Shown: positions 8,157-16,500 of the stretch, one piece after another
How the letters are laid out: each line of letters opens with the position of its first letter
Position numbering within the stretch: the first letter of the stretch is position 1
Origin: Phycisphaeraceae bacterium
GTDB taxonomy: Bacteria > Planctomycetota > Phycisphaerae > Phycisphaerales > Phycisphaeraceae
Assembly (NCBI GenBank): GCA_020849625.1
Contig: JADLFV010000046.1
Span: forward strand, 16,624-80,623
DNA: 64,000 bases
Direction of reading: 5' to 3'
The notes under the pieces: generated by a model
Databases searched by the model: none
What the model saw: only the letters and a program-made list of their open reading frames with translations
Told to the model about the DNA's origin: nothing
Program-made: the position numbers and the translations under genes

Positions 8157-8616
8157 TTTTCAGTACCTCCCTTATCATTGTTAAGTTATGAGGCCTCACC
8201 AGCCCCATACCTCATGGGGCTTCAATTTGAGGTGGCCTCATCACTTCGCTGAACGACCGTGGCTCGTAGAGCCGGAAGTTTTACTTGGTTAACCGACTTG
8301 AGGAGGTGCCAGTTATGACTTCCAGGAAGTGAAGCGGCTATTTCGCGGATGCGTGCTGCGGAACGGCCAGTCCTCGACGGGCGTGGGAGCTTAGTGACCG
8401 AGCGTACCTGAAAGGCGAAATACCCAAGTGGGGATACCGTCACCGACGGAGGGTTCCTTCTTGCGTCTTCTCAGCGAGCGTCGCTTCGAGTGGAACGAGC
8501 CGAACATCATTCATGTCTGTGGCCGTCAGCATCGCAATCGAAAGCTTTTTAACTTACAAAAGCTACGCTGACGATAGGACATACATACCTCACGTATGTA
8601 GTCCTTGGGAAACAAC
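8157..8616. other. 460-base intergenic region with several inverted repeats
   Basis: No convincing gene. It contains AGCCCCAT-ACCTC-ATGGGGCT (about 8200-8220), GGCTC-GTA-GAGCC (about 8261-8273), a nested inverted repeat GTCAGC...AGCTTTT-TAACTTAC-AAAAGCT..GCTGAC (8525-8572), and TACATAC-CTCAC-GTATGTA (about 8583-8602), the last just upstream of the small protein at 8617. They may be operators or a structured leader RNA. A 73-codon minus-strand frame (8222-8443) is present but I do not trust it. Confidence 0.4.
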
Positions 8617-9039
8617 ATGAACTCAAATCCATTCAAGCCGAAGCCCTCACGCCGTGATCGCCGTTCATGCGCCTTCATTTCAACTTTTGGCTTGGAACCG
8701 ATCTATGTCACCAACCAGGCAACAATCGAAGGCGTCTCTTTGCCCTCAGTTGCTACCCGCTTACGCCGTTGGGCTATGGAGCGAAAAGAAGTAGTAAAGG
8801 TCGTCATTGGACACACAAGTCAAGAATACACTGTCGCAGTGCAAATTTGTGAATACGACGATCGTCTTGTCGAACAGATCCGTCAAGAGGCGTCTCGCGC
8901 ATCTAACCAATTAGGTTCAATCGGCTACGATGTATTTGTGCTGAGTGCAAAACACGCCGATGCTCCTATGTTTCATCGACGTGGTAGCTACATAGTTTAT
9001 GACCTTGCGGACAATCAAGATGCTCGTTCAATGGCATAG
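8617..9039 (+). CDS. small partner protein of the cyclase module, copy 1
   Basis: 140 residues from the ATG at 8617 (a TTG at 8605 is in frame). The core reads EGVSLPSVATRLRRWAMERK followed by the hydrophobic strands VVKVVIGHTSQEYTVAVQI. The second copy at 38200-38553 shares DGINFPAVTTRLRRWAIEQ and RIVIGWTDCSYMLNVYV in the same order, so the two are homologous although overall identity is low. I do not recognise the fold and see no clear cyclic-nucleotide-binding domain. In both copies it converges on a class III cyclase gene with almost no space between stops (14 bases here), so a functional link is likely: effector, nucleotide sensor or inhibitor. Confidence 0.7.
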   Translation: MNSNPFKPKPSRRDRRSCAFISTFGLEPIYVTNQATIEGVSLPSVATRLRRWAMERKEVVKVVIGHTSQEYTVAVQICEYDDRLVEQIRQEASRASNQLGSIGYDVFVLSAKHADAPMFHRRGSYIVYDLADNQDARSMA

Positions 9040-9053
9040 TATTTCGTGACACT

Positions 9054-10466
9054 CTAGGATTCTAACAGCAATCTGATAGCAAGATTGTTATCGTGATTAA
9101 GGCTAATAGCCTCCACGTACAAGTCTCTTTGCTGCTCGCGATTAGCAATACAATTCATTGCTTGCCCAGTTTTAAATTCAGATGCCAAAAGTTGTCCAAG
9201 CCCACGGCCCACAACATAACGCACCTGTTCAATGTACCGCTCTGGTAATTCCACGTCATCTGAGTCAGCAGTTCCTTCTTTTTTTTGCAGGCTAATATAT
9301 TCAATAAGCAATATTTTTGCCACAGCCATGTTCCATTCGTCCATGTTGCCATTGGCAATCTCAAGTGCGTGCTTAGCGTATTGAACAGCCTTCGCTAAAC
9401 AGATCTTCAATTCTTCTAGATTTTGGGGGCGGGCTTTTCGTATATGCTCAGACTTTTCATGATACAGACGAGCAAGGTGTATCCATACATAGCAGCTCGT
9501 TGGACGTTCACTCTTGGCATCGCAAAGGCATTCATAGGCGCTTTGCCAAAGACGATACCATTCGTTTTCTTCACTACGGACAACATGATTCGGAAGCCTT
9601 TGGACTTGCTTGAGTTTTAATTCTGCTAATCTCAAGTTTGCTTCAAAAATTCGCTGATCTTTTCCACGCAGTGATGTATAGGAACTTATTGCTCCAGGTA
9701 GATCGTGATGCACCTCTAACAAATCTGATGCTGTTTTTAACTGTTGAACTATTTCCGGAGTAGGTGGACGATAGCTGCCTGGCAAAGGGACGGGTTCAGC
9801 GTGCGGGCGATTATTTTCTGGTGATGGTTTTGTTACGCCATAAAGCCGTTGGACACCAGGTATCCCACGAAGTAGGCGATCGTACGGCCCCTTGCAGTCG
9901 CACTCGAACGGCACAGTGCTTTGGCGTTCCAAACGATTTGCACAATCCCAAGTACTCTCGCTAATCACGATATGCATTGGCAGTGCAAGACCACAAAGAC
10001 GAGCAGCATAATCAACGGTACTGCCTTGTGGATCTTCTGTCTCGTTATCGCGTAATTTCAACATCCATACCTTACCTGCATGAATACCGATACGAGTTTG
10101 TATACGAAAATCCCACTCAGAGTCAGGTATACTCGCGTTGTACATATCCAATTGCATTATCGCATTTAACCCAGACATAATCGCGTGTTCTGCAGCATCG
10201 GGGCCCTCAAAATAACCCATTACGCCATCACCAAGAAGCTTCACAACCGTCCCCGGGTGAGAGTAATCTGTTTCGGCTTCAATACATGTACGGATAATTC
10301 GATTGTGCTCAAACGGCTTGATCGCGCCCTTAATAGGGCCGTGTTTGTACTTGAATGAAGTTGAAGCACTCAGATCAGCGAAGAACACAACCACTTCCTT
10401 GTGATCGTTTTCAAACTGCCTTTCCAGCGCACGATATGTCTCGAAGAGTTGTCCGTCTTGTGCCAT
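9054..10466 (-). CDS. class III nucleotidyl cyclase with TPR-like C-terminus, copy 1
   Basis: 470 residues. The N-terminal cyclase domain shows VVVFFADLSASTS (metal-binding D31), VVKLLGDGVMGYF (D80), RIGIHAGKV and GSTVDYAARLCGLA. In classical adenylate and guanylate cyclases the last motif is VNxAxR; here Asn is replaced by Asp (D152), while the Arg is kept. From about residue 235 the protein is a set of helical repeats resembling TPRs. Class III cyclases make cAMP, cGMP or, in Pycsar defence, cCMP/cUMP. The product cannot be told from sequence. The gene is divergent from the ubiquitin-like operon and convergent with the small partner protein. Confidence 0.85.
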   Translation of the reverse strand: MAQDGQLFETYRALERQFENDHKEVVVFFADLSASTSFKYKHGPIKGAIKPFEHNRIIRTCIEAETDYSHPGTVVKLLGDGVMGYFEGPDAAEHAIMSGLNAIMQLDMYNASIPDSEWDFRIQTRIGIHAGKVWMLKLRDNETEDPQGSTVDYAARLCGLALPMHIVISESTWDCANRLERQSTVPFECDCKGPYDRLLRGIPGVQRLYGVTKPSPENNRPHAEPVPLPGSYRPPTPEIVQQLKTASDLLEVHHDLPGAISSYTSLRGKDQRIFEANLRLAELKLKQVQRLPNHVVRSEENEWYRLWQSAYECLCDAKSERPTSCYVWIHLARLYHEKSEHIRKARPQNLEELKICLAKAVQYAKHALEIANGNMDEWNMAVAKILLIEYISLQKKEGTADSDDVELPERYIEQVRYVVGRGLGQLLASEFKTGQAMNCIANREQQRDLYVEAISLNHDNNLAIRLLLES

Positions 10467-10669
10467 GACACCGCTCTCAAAAGAAGTGACCCGGTCAAGC
10501 CCCCGCTACGTGACGAATCGAAGGCACAGTGATTGTCCTACTCCAGACCAACGGCGTCAACAGCGAGGTTTGGGGGCGATTAGGTTACCCTGGTACCGGG
10601 GCGCCACACACAAGCTGGGCAGCTTGCCTTCATTCGCCCCGTTGCACAGGGGTGATCCGTCAATACTTT

Positions 10670-10698
10670 GAGGCAGGCACGGGAGCGTACCCTGCCTC
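10670..10698. promoter_or_regulatory. inverted repeat between the cyclase and E2-E1-JAMM transcripts
   Basis: GAGGCAGG and CCTGCCTC form eight-base arms separated by 13 bases. The repeat lies in the divergent region, 16 bases before the -35 box of the Pro-rich peptide operon, a position suited to an operator. It has no U-tract, so a terminator is less likely. Confidence 0.35.
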
Positions 10699-10713
10699 TA
10701 ACATCTAGACTAC

Positions 10714-10742
10714 TTGACACACCGAACATAACCCTATACATT
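10714..10742 (+). promoter_or_regulatory. probable sigma-70 promoter of the ubiquitin-like operon
   Basis: TTGACA at 10714-10719 is a consensus -35. TACATT at 10737-10742 gives a spacing of 17, and TATACA at 10735-10740 gives 15. The predicted start is about 25 bases before the ATG at 10774, a short untranslated leader. Confidence 0.5.
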
Positions 10743-10773
10743 TTAAATAACCATTTATCTCCGGAGCCAAATC

Positions 10774-10938
10774 ATGGGAAAACACGAACAAGGTAAGCCC
10801 GATAGCACACCAGGCCACGGCCCACCCAATAACCCCGGAAACCATGGGAAGCCTCCACATCAACCGCCAGGTCCCCCACACCATCCACCAGGTCCACCCA
10901 ATCCACCACGACCTCCAAAGAAGCGCGACGTCGGATGA
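10774..10938 (+). CDS. 54-residue Pro/Gly/His-rich peptide, candidate modifier of the E2-E1-JAMM operon
   Basis: The frame runs from ATG 10774-10776 to TGA 10936-10938. A GGAG lies eight bases before the ATG. Of 54 residues, 19 are Pro, 9 Gly and 6 His; the middle is made of PP-x-PP units (PPGPPHHPPGPPNPPRPP) and the chain ends KKRDVG, with glycine last. Its TGA overlaps the E2 start codon (ATGA), so translation of the two is coupled. It is too proline-rich to adopt a beta-grasp fold. First place in an E2-E1-JAMM operon is where the ubiquitin-like protein normally sits, so it may be the conjugated substrate, or a scaffold. That function is inference. Confidence 0.75.
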   Translation: MGKHEQGKPDSTPGHGPPNNPGNHGKPPHQPPGPPHHPPGPPNPPRPPKKRDVG

Positions 10939-11855
10939 GCGGAAAGCTATGGTGGGAGCTATTCCCCGACAGGCTTGGATACGAATTGGCTGCACTCGAT
11001 GCCGCCAAGATTAGTTACCAACGTGATGAACAGGCTTTTGCAGAAGGTATACTGCGACTTCAACTTCAGTTCACACTCGATGGTGATACGGTTGAGTTGT
11101 ACGCCATATTTCCTGACCTTTATCCGTACTTTCGGTTCGAGCTAGAGGCGCCGAACTTATACCTTCCCCATCATCAAAATCCTTTTCAGAAAAATCTTTG
11201 CCTACTTGGGCGTTCGACTGAATTGTGGAACACAAGCGACTGTTTGGCTAAATTCATCACCGAGCGACTTCCCTTAACAATAAAAGCTGGTCTAAGTGAT
11301 ACCGTGGATGAGGTAACGACTCTCGAACAGCATCAGGCAGAGCCATATGCTGACTATTACTCCTATCAATTCGGGACAGCGATCATTGTCAGTAGCGACT
11401 GGAAAATTGATGATCACATCACTTCTGGAACATTAATTCTCGGACTCAACAAATCACTATCTAATCCGTTACATGCGGCGGTATTGGAAATCCATGATGA
11501 GGAAGCTAATACCATAGCCCAAGCAAATGATCGTTTGGCAAACACATATGCCAAAGGTAGAGTTGCGGTACGTTGGGTGAGACTGGCACAACCCCCTGAG
11601 CAAAACTCGCCAGAATTCATATTCAACCATTGTCGTAGTTTAGATCAATTCCCAAGCAAGACTGAGAGCTACCCTACAAATGAAGGAAGGCTTCAAATAT
11701 GTGCCGCACTGTTTCCCGAAGAAATTCGCAACTGGAGGCAACTCGAAGACGGGTGGCTGTTTTCGTGTCGAATAGAGCACCCTGATTCCTGGGAGATATG
11801 GAAAAAAGACCAAAGAACTCGGCACAGACCCAAACGGCGCAAAAGAAGCCGCTAA
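10935..11855 (+). CDS. prokaryotic E2-like conjugating protein
   Basis: 306 residues. Residues 1-115 carry the UBC-type pattern: FPDLYPYFRFELEAPN, then the HHQNPFQKNLCLLG segment in which Cys89 is the likely thioester cysteine, preceded by the His-His pair (79-80). This form of E2 is found in bacterial ubiquitin-like operons. The remaining 190 residues form a second domain that I do not recognise; it ends with a highly basic tail (RHRPKRRKRSR). The start overlaps the stop of the Pro-rich peptide gene by ATGA, and the end overlaps the E1 gene by 58 bases. Confidence 0.85.
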   Translation: MSGKLWWELFPDRLGYELAALDAAKISYQRDEQAFAEGILRLQLQFTLDGDTVELYAIFPDLYPYFRFELEAPNLYLPHHQNPFQKNLCLLGRSTELWNTSDCLAKFITERLPLTIKAGLSDTVDEVTTLEQHQAEPYADYYSYQFGTAIIVSSDWKIDDHITSGTLILGLNKSLSNPLHAAVLEIHDEEANTIAQANDRLANTYAKGRVAVRWVRLAQPPEQNSPEFIFNHCRSLDQFPSKTESYPTNEGRLQICAALFPEEIRNWRQLEDGWLFSCRIEHPDSWEIWKKDQRTRHRPKRRKRSR

Positions 11856-12730
11856 CAAGACGGTTCTCTGGCTACCTGGCTAGGTCATACTACGCCTCTC
11901 CAGATGATCTCGCCTTGCGTGTTCCAGAATTGCAGCCGCTCCGCAACACAACTATCGTGGTCGTTGGTCTCGGTTGCTTGGGCGCTCCAAGTGTTCTGGA
12001 ATTCGCAAAAGCTGGCGTGGGTCACATTCGACTCGTCGATCATGACGACGTCGATCCGGCTACTACAGTTCGGTGGCCCATCGGATTCAGTGCTTCAGGG
12101 AAGCAAAAGGCTCAAGCTCTTCACGATTACATTCAAGATAATTACCCCTACACTGAATCAACACCGCATCATCTCCGAATCGGAGCAATCCGACAGCCTG
12201 GCCACAAGTCTCCATCACAAACAACTATTGTGGACGAAATTATCAATGGAGCGAGTTTGATCTACGATGCAACTGCCGAACTCGGCGTGCAGCACTTTTT
12301 GAGCGACTACGCCTGGGAAAAAGGCATCACATATATTGGAGTGTCCGGCACAATGGGTGGTTGGGGCGGCAAAGTGTTTCGCGTCCGGCCCCACCACGGC
12401 AGTGGGTGCTGGTTTTGCTACAGACTCCTGTGTCACGAAGGTACGATAAAGGAACCACCAAGCGCACCAGTTAATGAACCCCTTGTCCAGCCTATAGGAT
12501 GTGCAGACCCTACTTTTACAGGTGCAGGCTTTGACATGCTGCAAATAGGTTTAGCTGGAGTTAGACTGGCAGTTTCTACGCTTTGCGAAGGAGTGTCTTC
12601 GGGATACCCACCAAGTGATTGGGATGCAATTCACATTCGCCTGCGTGCCGACAATGGAAGCCTCATCCCTCCGTCTTATACTGCACACATGATCCTTCCT
12701 CACCGCGACTGCCAAATTGACCATGACTAA
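11798..12730 (+). CDS. E1-like ubiquitin-activating family protein (ThiF fold)
   Basis: 310 residues. IVVVGLGCLGAPSVLEFAKA is the nucleotide-binding loop, followed by IRLVDHDDVDPATTVRWPIG, matching the acidic and Arg positions of E1-like enzymes. The C-terminal part has CWFC and PIGCADPTFTGAGFD; one of these cysteines may be the catalytic thioester residue and others may bind zinc. It would adenylate the C-terminus of the modifier and hand it to the E2 upstream. The reading frame begins inside the E2 gene and its end overlaps the JAMM gene by eight bases, so the four genes form one unit. Confidence 0.88.
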   Translation: MEKRPKNSAQTQTAQKKPLTRRFSGYLARSYYASPDDLALRVPELQPLRNTTIVVVGLGCLGAPSVLEFAKAGVGHIRLVDHDDVDPATTVRWPIGFSASGKQKAQALHDYIQDNYPYTESTPHHLRIGAIRQPGHKSPSQTTIVDEIINGASLIYDATAELGVQHFLSDYAWEKGITYIGVSGTMGGWGGKVFRVRPHHGSGCWFCYRLLCHEGTIKEPPSAPVNEPLVQPIGCADPTFTGAGFDMLQIGLAGVRLAVSTLCEGVSSGYPPSDWDAIHIRLRADNGSLIPPSYTAHMILPHRDCQIDHD

Positions 12731-13220
12731 CCTTAACTTAGATACTGCATGGTTAAATCATGATGCAGTTGAGTGCATGATCGCTGAAGCAGACTCGAAA
12801 GCACCTAATGAAACTGGTGGCGTCCTGATGGGGTACTTTGTACAACCGAACAATACACCAGTTATATTGTGGTCTGGTAGACCAGGTCCCAAAGCTGTGC
12901 ATCTGCCAAGCTACTACGGACCGGATTATGTTTTCGATGAGTTACAAATCGCTGACGTTTATCAGAAATCAGGACGACAACTAACCTACATTGGAGATTG
13001 GCATACACATCCAGCTACTGTTCCCCACCTAAGTCGCCGTGACAAACGGACGCTTCGTCGCATCGCAACGTATAGAGCAGCAAGGGTCACCGCGCCGATT
13101 ATGCTGATCTTAGTATTTGACAATGGTTGGAATCCAGTTATTTGGCAAGGCGCAATTTGTCGTCAGATATATTGGCGAACGACGCTTTCTCTTACGCAGT
13201 TGCCGATATCCATCTTTTGA
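12723..13220 (+). CDS. JAMM/JAB1 metallo-isopeptidase
   Basis: 165 residues from ATG 12723-12725. All JAMM ligands are present: Glu30 in NETGGVLMG, then DWHTHPATVPHLSRRD with His94, His96, Ser104 and Asp107, an exact H-x-H-x7-S-x2-D. In eukaryotes and in bacterial operons such enzymes trim the modifier precursor and/or remove it from targets. Last gene of the operon; the next gene is on the other strand. The candidate modifier already ends in Gly, so deconjugation may be the main job, but precursor trimming cannot be excluded. Confidence 0.9.
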   Translation: MTNLNLDTAWLNHDAVECMIAEADSKAPNETGGVLMGYFVQPNNTPVILWSGRPGPKAVHLPSYYGPDYVFDELQIADVYQKSGRQLTYIGDWHTHPATVPHLSRRDKRTLRRIATYRAARVTAPIMLILVFDNGWNPVIWQGAICRQIYWRTTLSLTQLPISIF

Positions 13221-13252
13221 TGACGTGTCGTGCTTTTCCGCTCTCTCGAATA

Positions 13253-13486
13253 TCATACGCCAACTCCCGGAAATACCTTCTCCCCCTCTGCCTTGAGCCG
13301 CCTGGCCTGTTCAAGTTCAGACAGGATTCTTGAAGCCTGCGTTACCGTTACCCCCAATGCCTCCATCACCAGCCGGAAAACCCGATCGAGCGTCGCCGTA
13401 TCCAGGCACCCACGCGCCCCGCTCAACGACGAGTGGTCCGTCGTCTCCTCTGTCATCGTAGCCAGGAACCGACGCAGGCCCAGCAT
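13253..13486 (-). CDS. possible small protein downstream of the Avs-like gene
   Basis: 77 residues (MLGLRRFLATMTEETTD...) with a plausible helical C-terminus (TLDRVFRLVMEALGVTVTQA). A TAG lies just before its ATG, and a different frame beginning with GTG at 13580 overlaps the end of the Avs-like gene and runs as VIEILSKDDRNELLVL into the same region. The natural-looking parts of the two frames join at about 13490, which suggests either two small genes or one gene broken by a frameshift. Family unknown. Confidence 0.35.
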   Translation of the reverse strand: MLGLRRFLATMTEETTDHSSLSGARGCLDTATLDRVFRLVMEALGVTVTQASRILSELEQARRLKAEGEKVFPGVGV

Positions 13487-13551
13487 CTATGCTAACCCGC
13501 TGTGACTGGCTCGCATGTGTCAGTTCATCTGAGAGCACTAATAGTTCATTC

Positions 13552-16500
13552 CTATCGTCTTTGCTTAAGATCTCGATCACGCTTTAGTTTATCGTCGTGC
13601 TTTTCAATCTTGCGATTGAGTAGGCGGCATTTGATAGGGTGTAGATTCGCCATTTCTTCCGCGAATCCTAGGGAGTCGCCAACATTATTAAGCAAAAGAG
13701 GATCTACGAGATCAACCACCGATTCGAGTGTCACATATCGATTGTTCACAGTGGCCTTGGCGAGTTCTACAAGTCGTCGAGCTTGTACTTCACGACCTCG
13801 ACGTACATGGGCATCGACCGCAGTGGAAAAGACACTACTGTCTCGCTCTGCGTCAATAATATTAAGTAGAGTGGAATCAATTCTCTCATGCTGTAGCGAA
13901 AGCCAACCCGTTACTTCCAATGCTGCGGCACGGTACTTCGGGTCTGCGCGAGTACAGCGTGGAATTATCCACTGTAATACTTCGTCAACTGTCAGATGCC
14001 GACGTAGCATTAGGCAAATGTATCTACGCACCTCAAGATCGCGCTCATGAGGCAGTTGGTCGAACAGGTATTCTAGCCCTTGGGGACGGTCAATATCAAT
14101 CAGAATGGAAGGGAGATATTCCCGGTCCCGCTCCCATTCTGACCACGCAGCAATTGCGACTCGAAAGGCGTAACTGGGATTTGTTTTGGCAAGGCCGCGG
14201 ATCGCATTTGCTGCCGAACCTCGAACAAAGCCAACAGACTTAGCAGTTCTATCCAGTAAGTCGTGGACGTCCTCGCGCGAACTGTATCCTATAACTTCGA
14301 GGGCTTGACTGGATAGCAGCAATCTTGAGTTATTGATAATCCGATCAGCCAGGCGGTCGAGCAAAGCGTCACGTCCGTCTTGTTCGTAACACAGCCAGAC
14401 CGCGATCCGTATGTGCTCTTGGGCAGTGCCTTGCTGAAATATGCCCGCGAACTCTTGGATCGCAACTGCGCGATTAATACTTGCCAAAAGATTTATAGCC
14501 TCAATACAAGTACCGGTGTGATTGAGATACGGCCTTATGCTATCCAGATCTATGTCAGTTACGCCGCATATTCTCAGTGCCTTCAAGACCGCAGTGGCAA
14601 TGCTAGCATCGGGAGCAACCGTCCCGAGCATTTTCTGAAGAAAGGCGCTCGCTCGTTTGTGTTTTGTCGATGCTAGTAAGTAGAGCAATGGCCATGATTC
14701 TCTTCCACGGTTCTCGCAGACCTCGATCAATCGAGAGAGCAAGTCGTCTGATATTTTAAGCGGCTCGCCGACGATGTCTTCTGCATTGCCAAGGAATGAC
14801 AATAATCGATTTTCTGAGAGTGCGTCAATTGCTACTTCAATTTCACCAAGAGCAATTAGGCTTTGCACTGCTGTACCTGAATCAATCTGATGTTGTGTGT
14901 CGGCTGCTTTAACGTGATCTATTGCAAAAGCTGTCTCGGCCAGCAGTCGCTTTGTTTCATTATCACTAGAAACAACTGCCCACTGCGTACCGAGGTGCCA
15001 GCGTTTCCCATAGTCAGCTCTTAGTTCTTGATTGATTACCTGCGCAAATCCTGTCCCGCCAATCTTGAGGAGAATGCTGAGAGCATTCACGATCTCGGCA
15101 TTGAAGTTTACATGATTCCATTGTTTTGACCAGTTAATTGCTGCAGTTGTTAGCTTGGCTTCAAAATTAGTGTTAGCCAGTGTGCGATACTTGGCAAGAG
15201 AATCGGGCGAGCTGACTTTGGCTAACAAATCTAAAGGCAAGTACAAAGGGTGTTGTCGTGGTTCTTCTTGACCATTCAAGTGGCGATCTAAGAGGCGCTC
15301 CAGCTCGTTGGCCATCAATTCTAGAGTATTGGGATCAATAAGGTGTTCATTGCCCTGATAATACATCGCCGTCTTGAATGGCCGTTCAGAGGTGACCATT
15401 TGGCGTCGTATTGCTTCGCGGGTGTGATCGGGATCAGCTATCATCAGTCTGGGAAGCCAATGATACCGCATCATATAGGCTTCATTGCGTATAAGCTTCT
15501 CAATGAGTTCTATTGCACGTGTCGGATGAAGCTGAGCAAGGGTGCTGAATGCGAATCCTTTGTCGTGGCCATTTGACGTACTCAATATCCACGCCTCAAG
15601 CCGCGGAATCTCGGTCATGTCGTGGAAACGTCGAATGCAAGCAATGAGGGGGCGATGCGCCACGTGTTGTAGGGACTCAATTAAGTGTGATTTGATCTGA
15701 GGCCACTCGGCATCAGCCGTACCCTCCGGGGAAGCAGCTAACAGCCACGCCAATTCCTTAAGTGAGGGATCGGATGAGTCTGATGTTCGAATCTTTTCAA
15801 GAAGCCACTGCAGATTCGCTGCTGTTGTGGCGCGCATAACCTGATTGCCGCGTTCATACTCGCGATATGGTCTTTCCTTGACTGGAAGTTCATCAAGAAG
15901 TCGGCTTATGCTCTTATGTCGATCCCAGATAATATCAATAACAGATGCCAGCGGCCGTTCCGCTAGTATCTCCATCGCGGCAGCCTGAAGTTCAGCGCAA
16001 TCGTCTTCGATCCACGACTGCACATGAGCGTCGCACTGTGCCGGAGAGTCGCGGGATATTTTGAGCACACAATCATTGACATAAGAGGGTAGCGGATTCC
16101 ATTGCTTACCTGTCGTGTCGCGAAGCCTATGTTCGAGGACCGGCAGCACCCGGTATCCGATCGACGAAACAATTACGCGATATATTTCGCCGCAGTCGTG
16201 GTTATATTTGAAATGTTCGTCAATTGCCGCCATCACTGCTGCCGCATCTTTAATGTCCTCGTGATTGTCGCTGCGCGTCAACAGCCAGAGGACGTCGCCC
16301 AAGACATAGCCAAGGTGGGTATCTTTGCCGGGGACGATATGATCGCGAGAATTTACAACGCGACTTGTGAAGTCGTGTTTGTTAACTGTCTGTGTATGCC
16401 TACCGTCTCGACGCCAAGCCACGAGTGCCTCGGCGATTAGCCAGTTGAGCAGGCGATCGTGCCAGACTGCTGCATGTTCGTCGCTGTAGGGGCGTTGAAT

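Noticed and set aside
8222..8443. 73-codon minus-strand frame in the intergenic region
   Set aside because: No ribosome binding site, no recognisable sequence and overlaps several inverted repeats. Left out, though a real short gene cannot be excluded.
9054..10466. Assignment of the cyclase modules to Pycsar
   Set aside because: The cyclase domain fits the superfamily, but the TPR tail, convergent gene order and a partner with no visible cyclic-nucleotide-binding, TIR or membrane domain do not match described Pycsar sets.
10705..10995. Tryptophan-rich frame on the minus strand
   Set aside because: It is the antisense of the Pro-rich peptide gene: CCA codons read backwards become TGG. The plus-strand peptide has the ribosome binding site and the coupling to E2.
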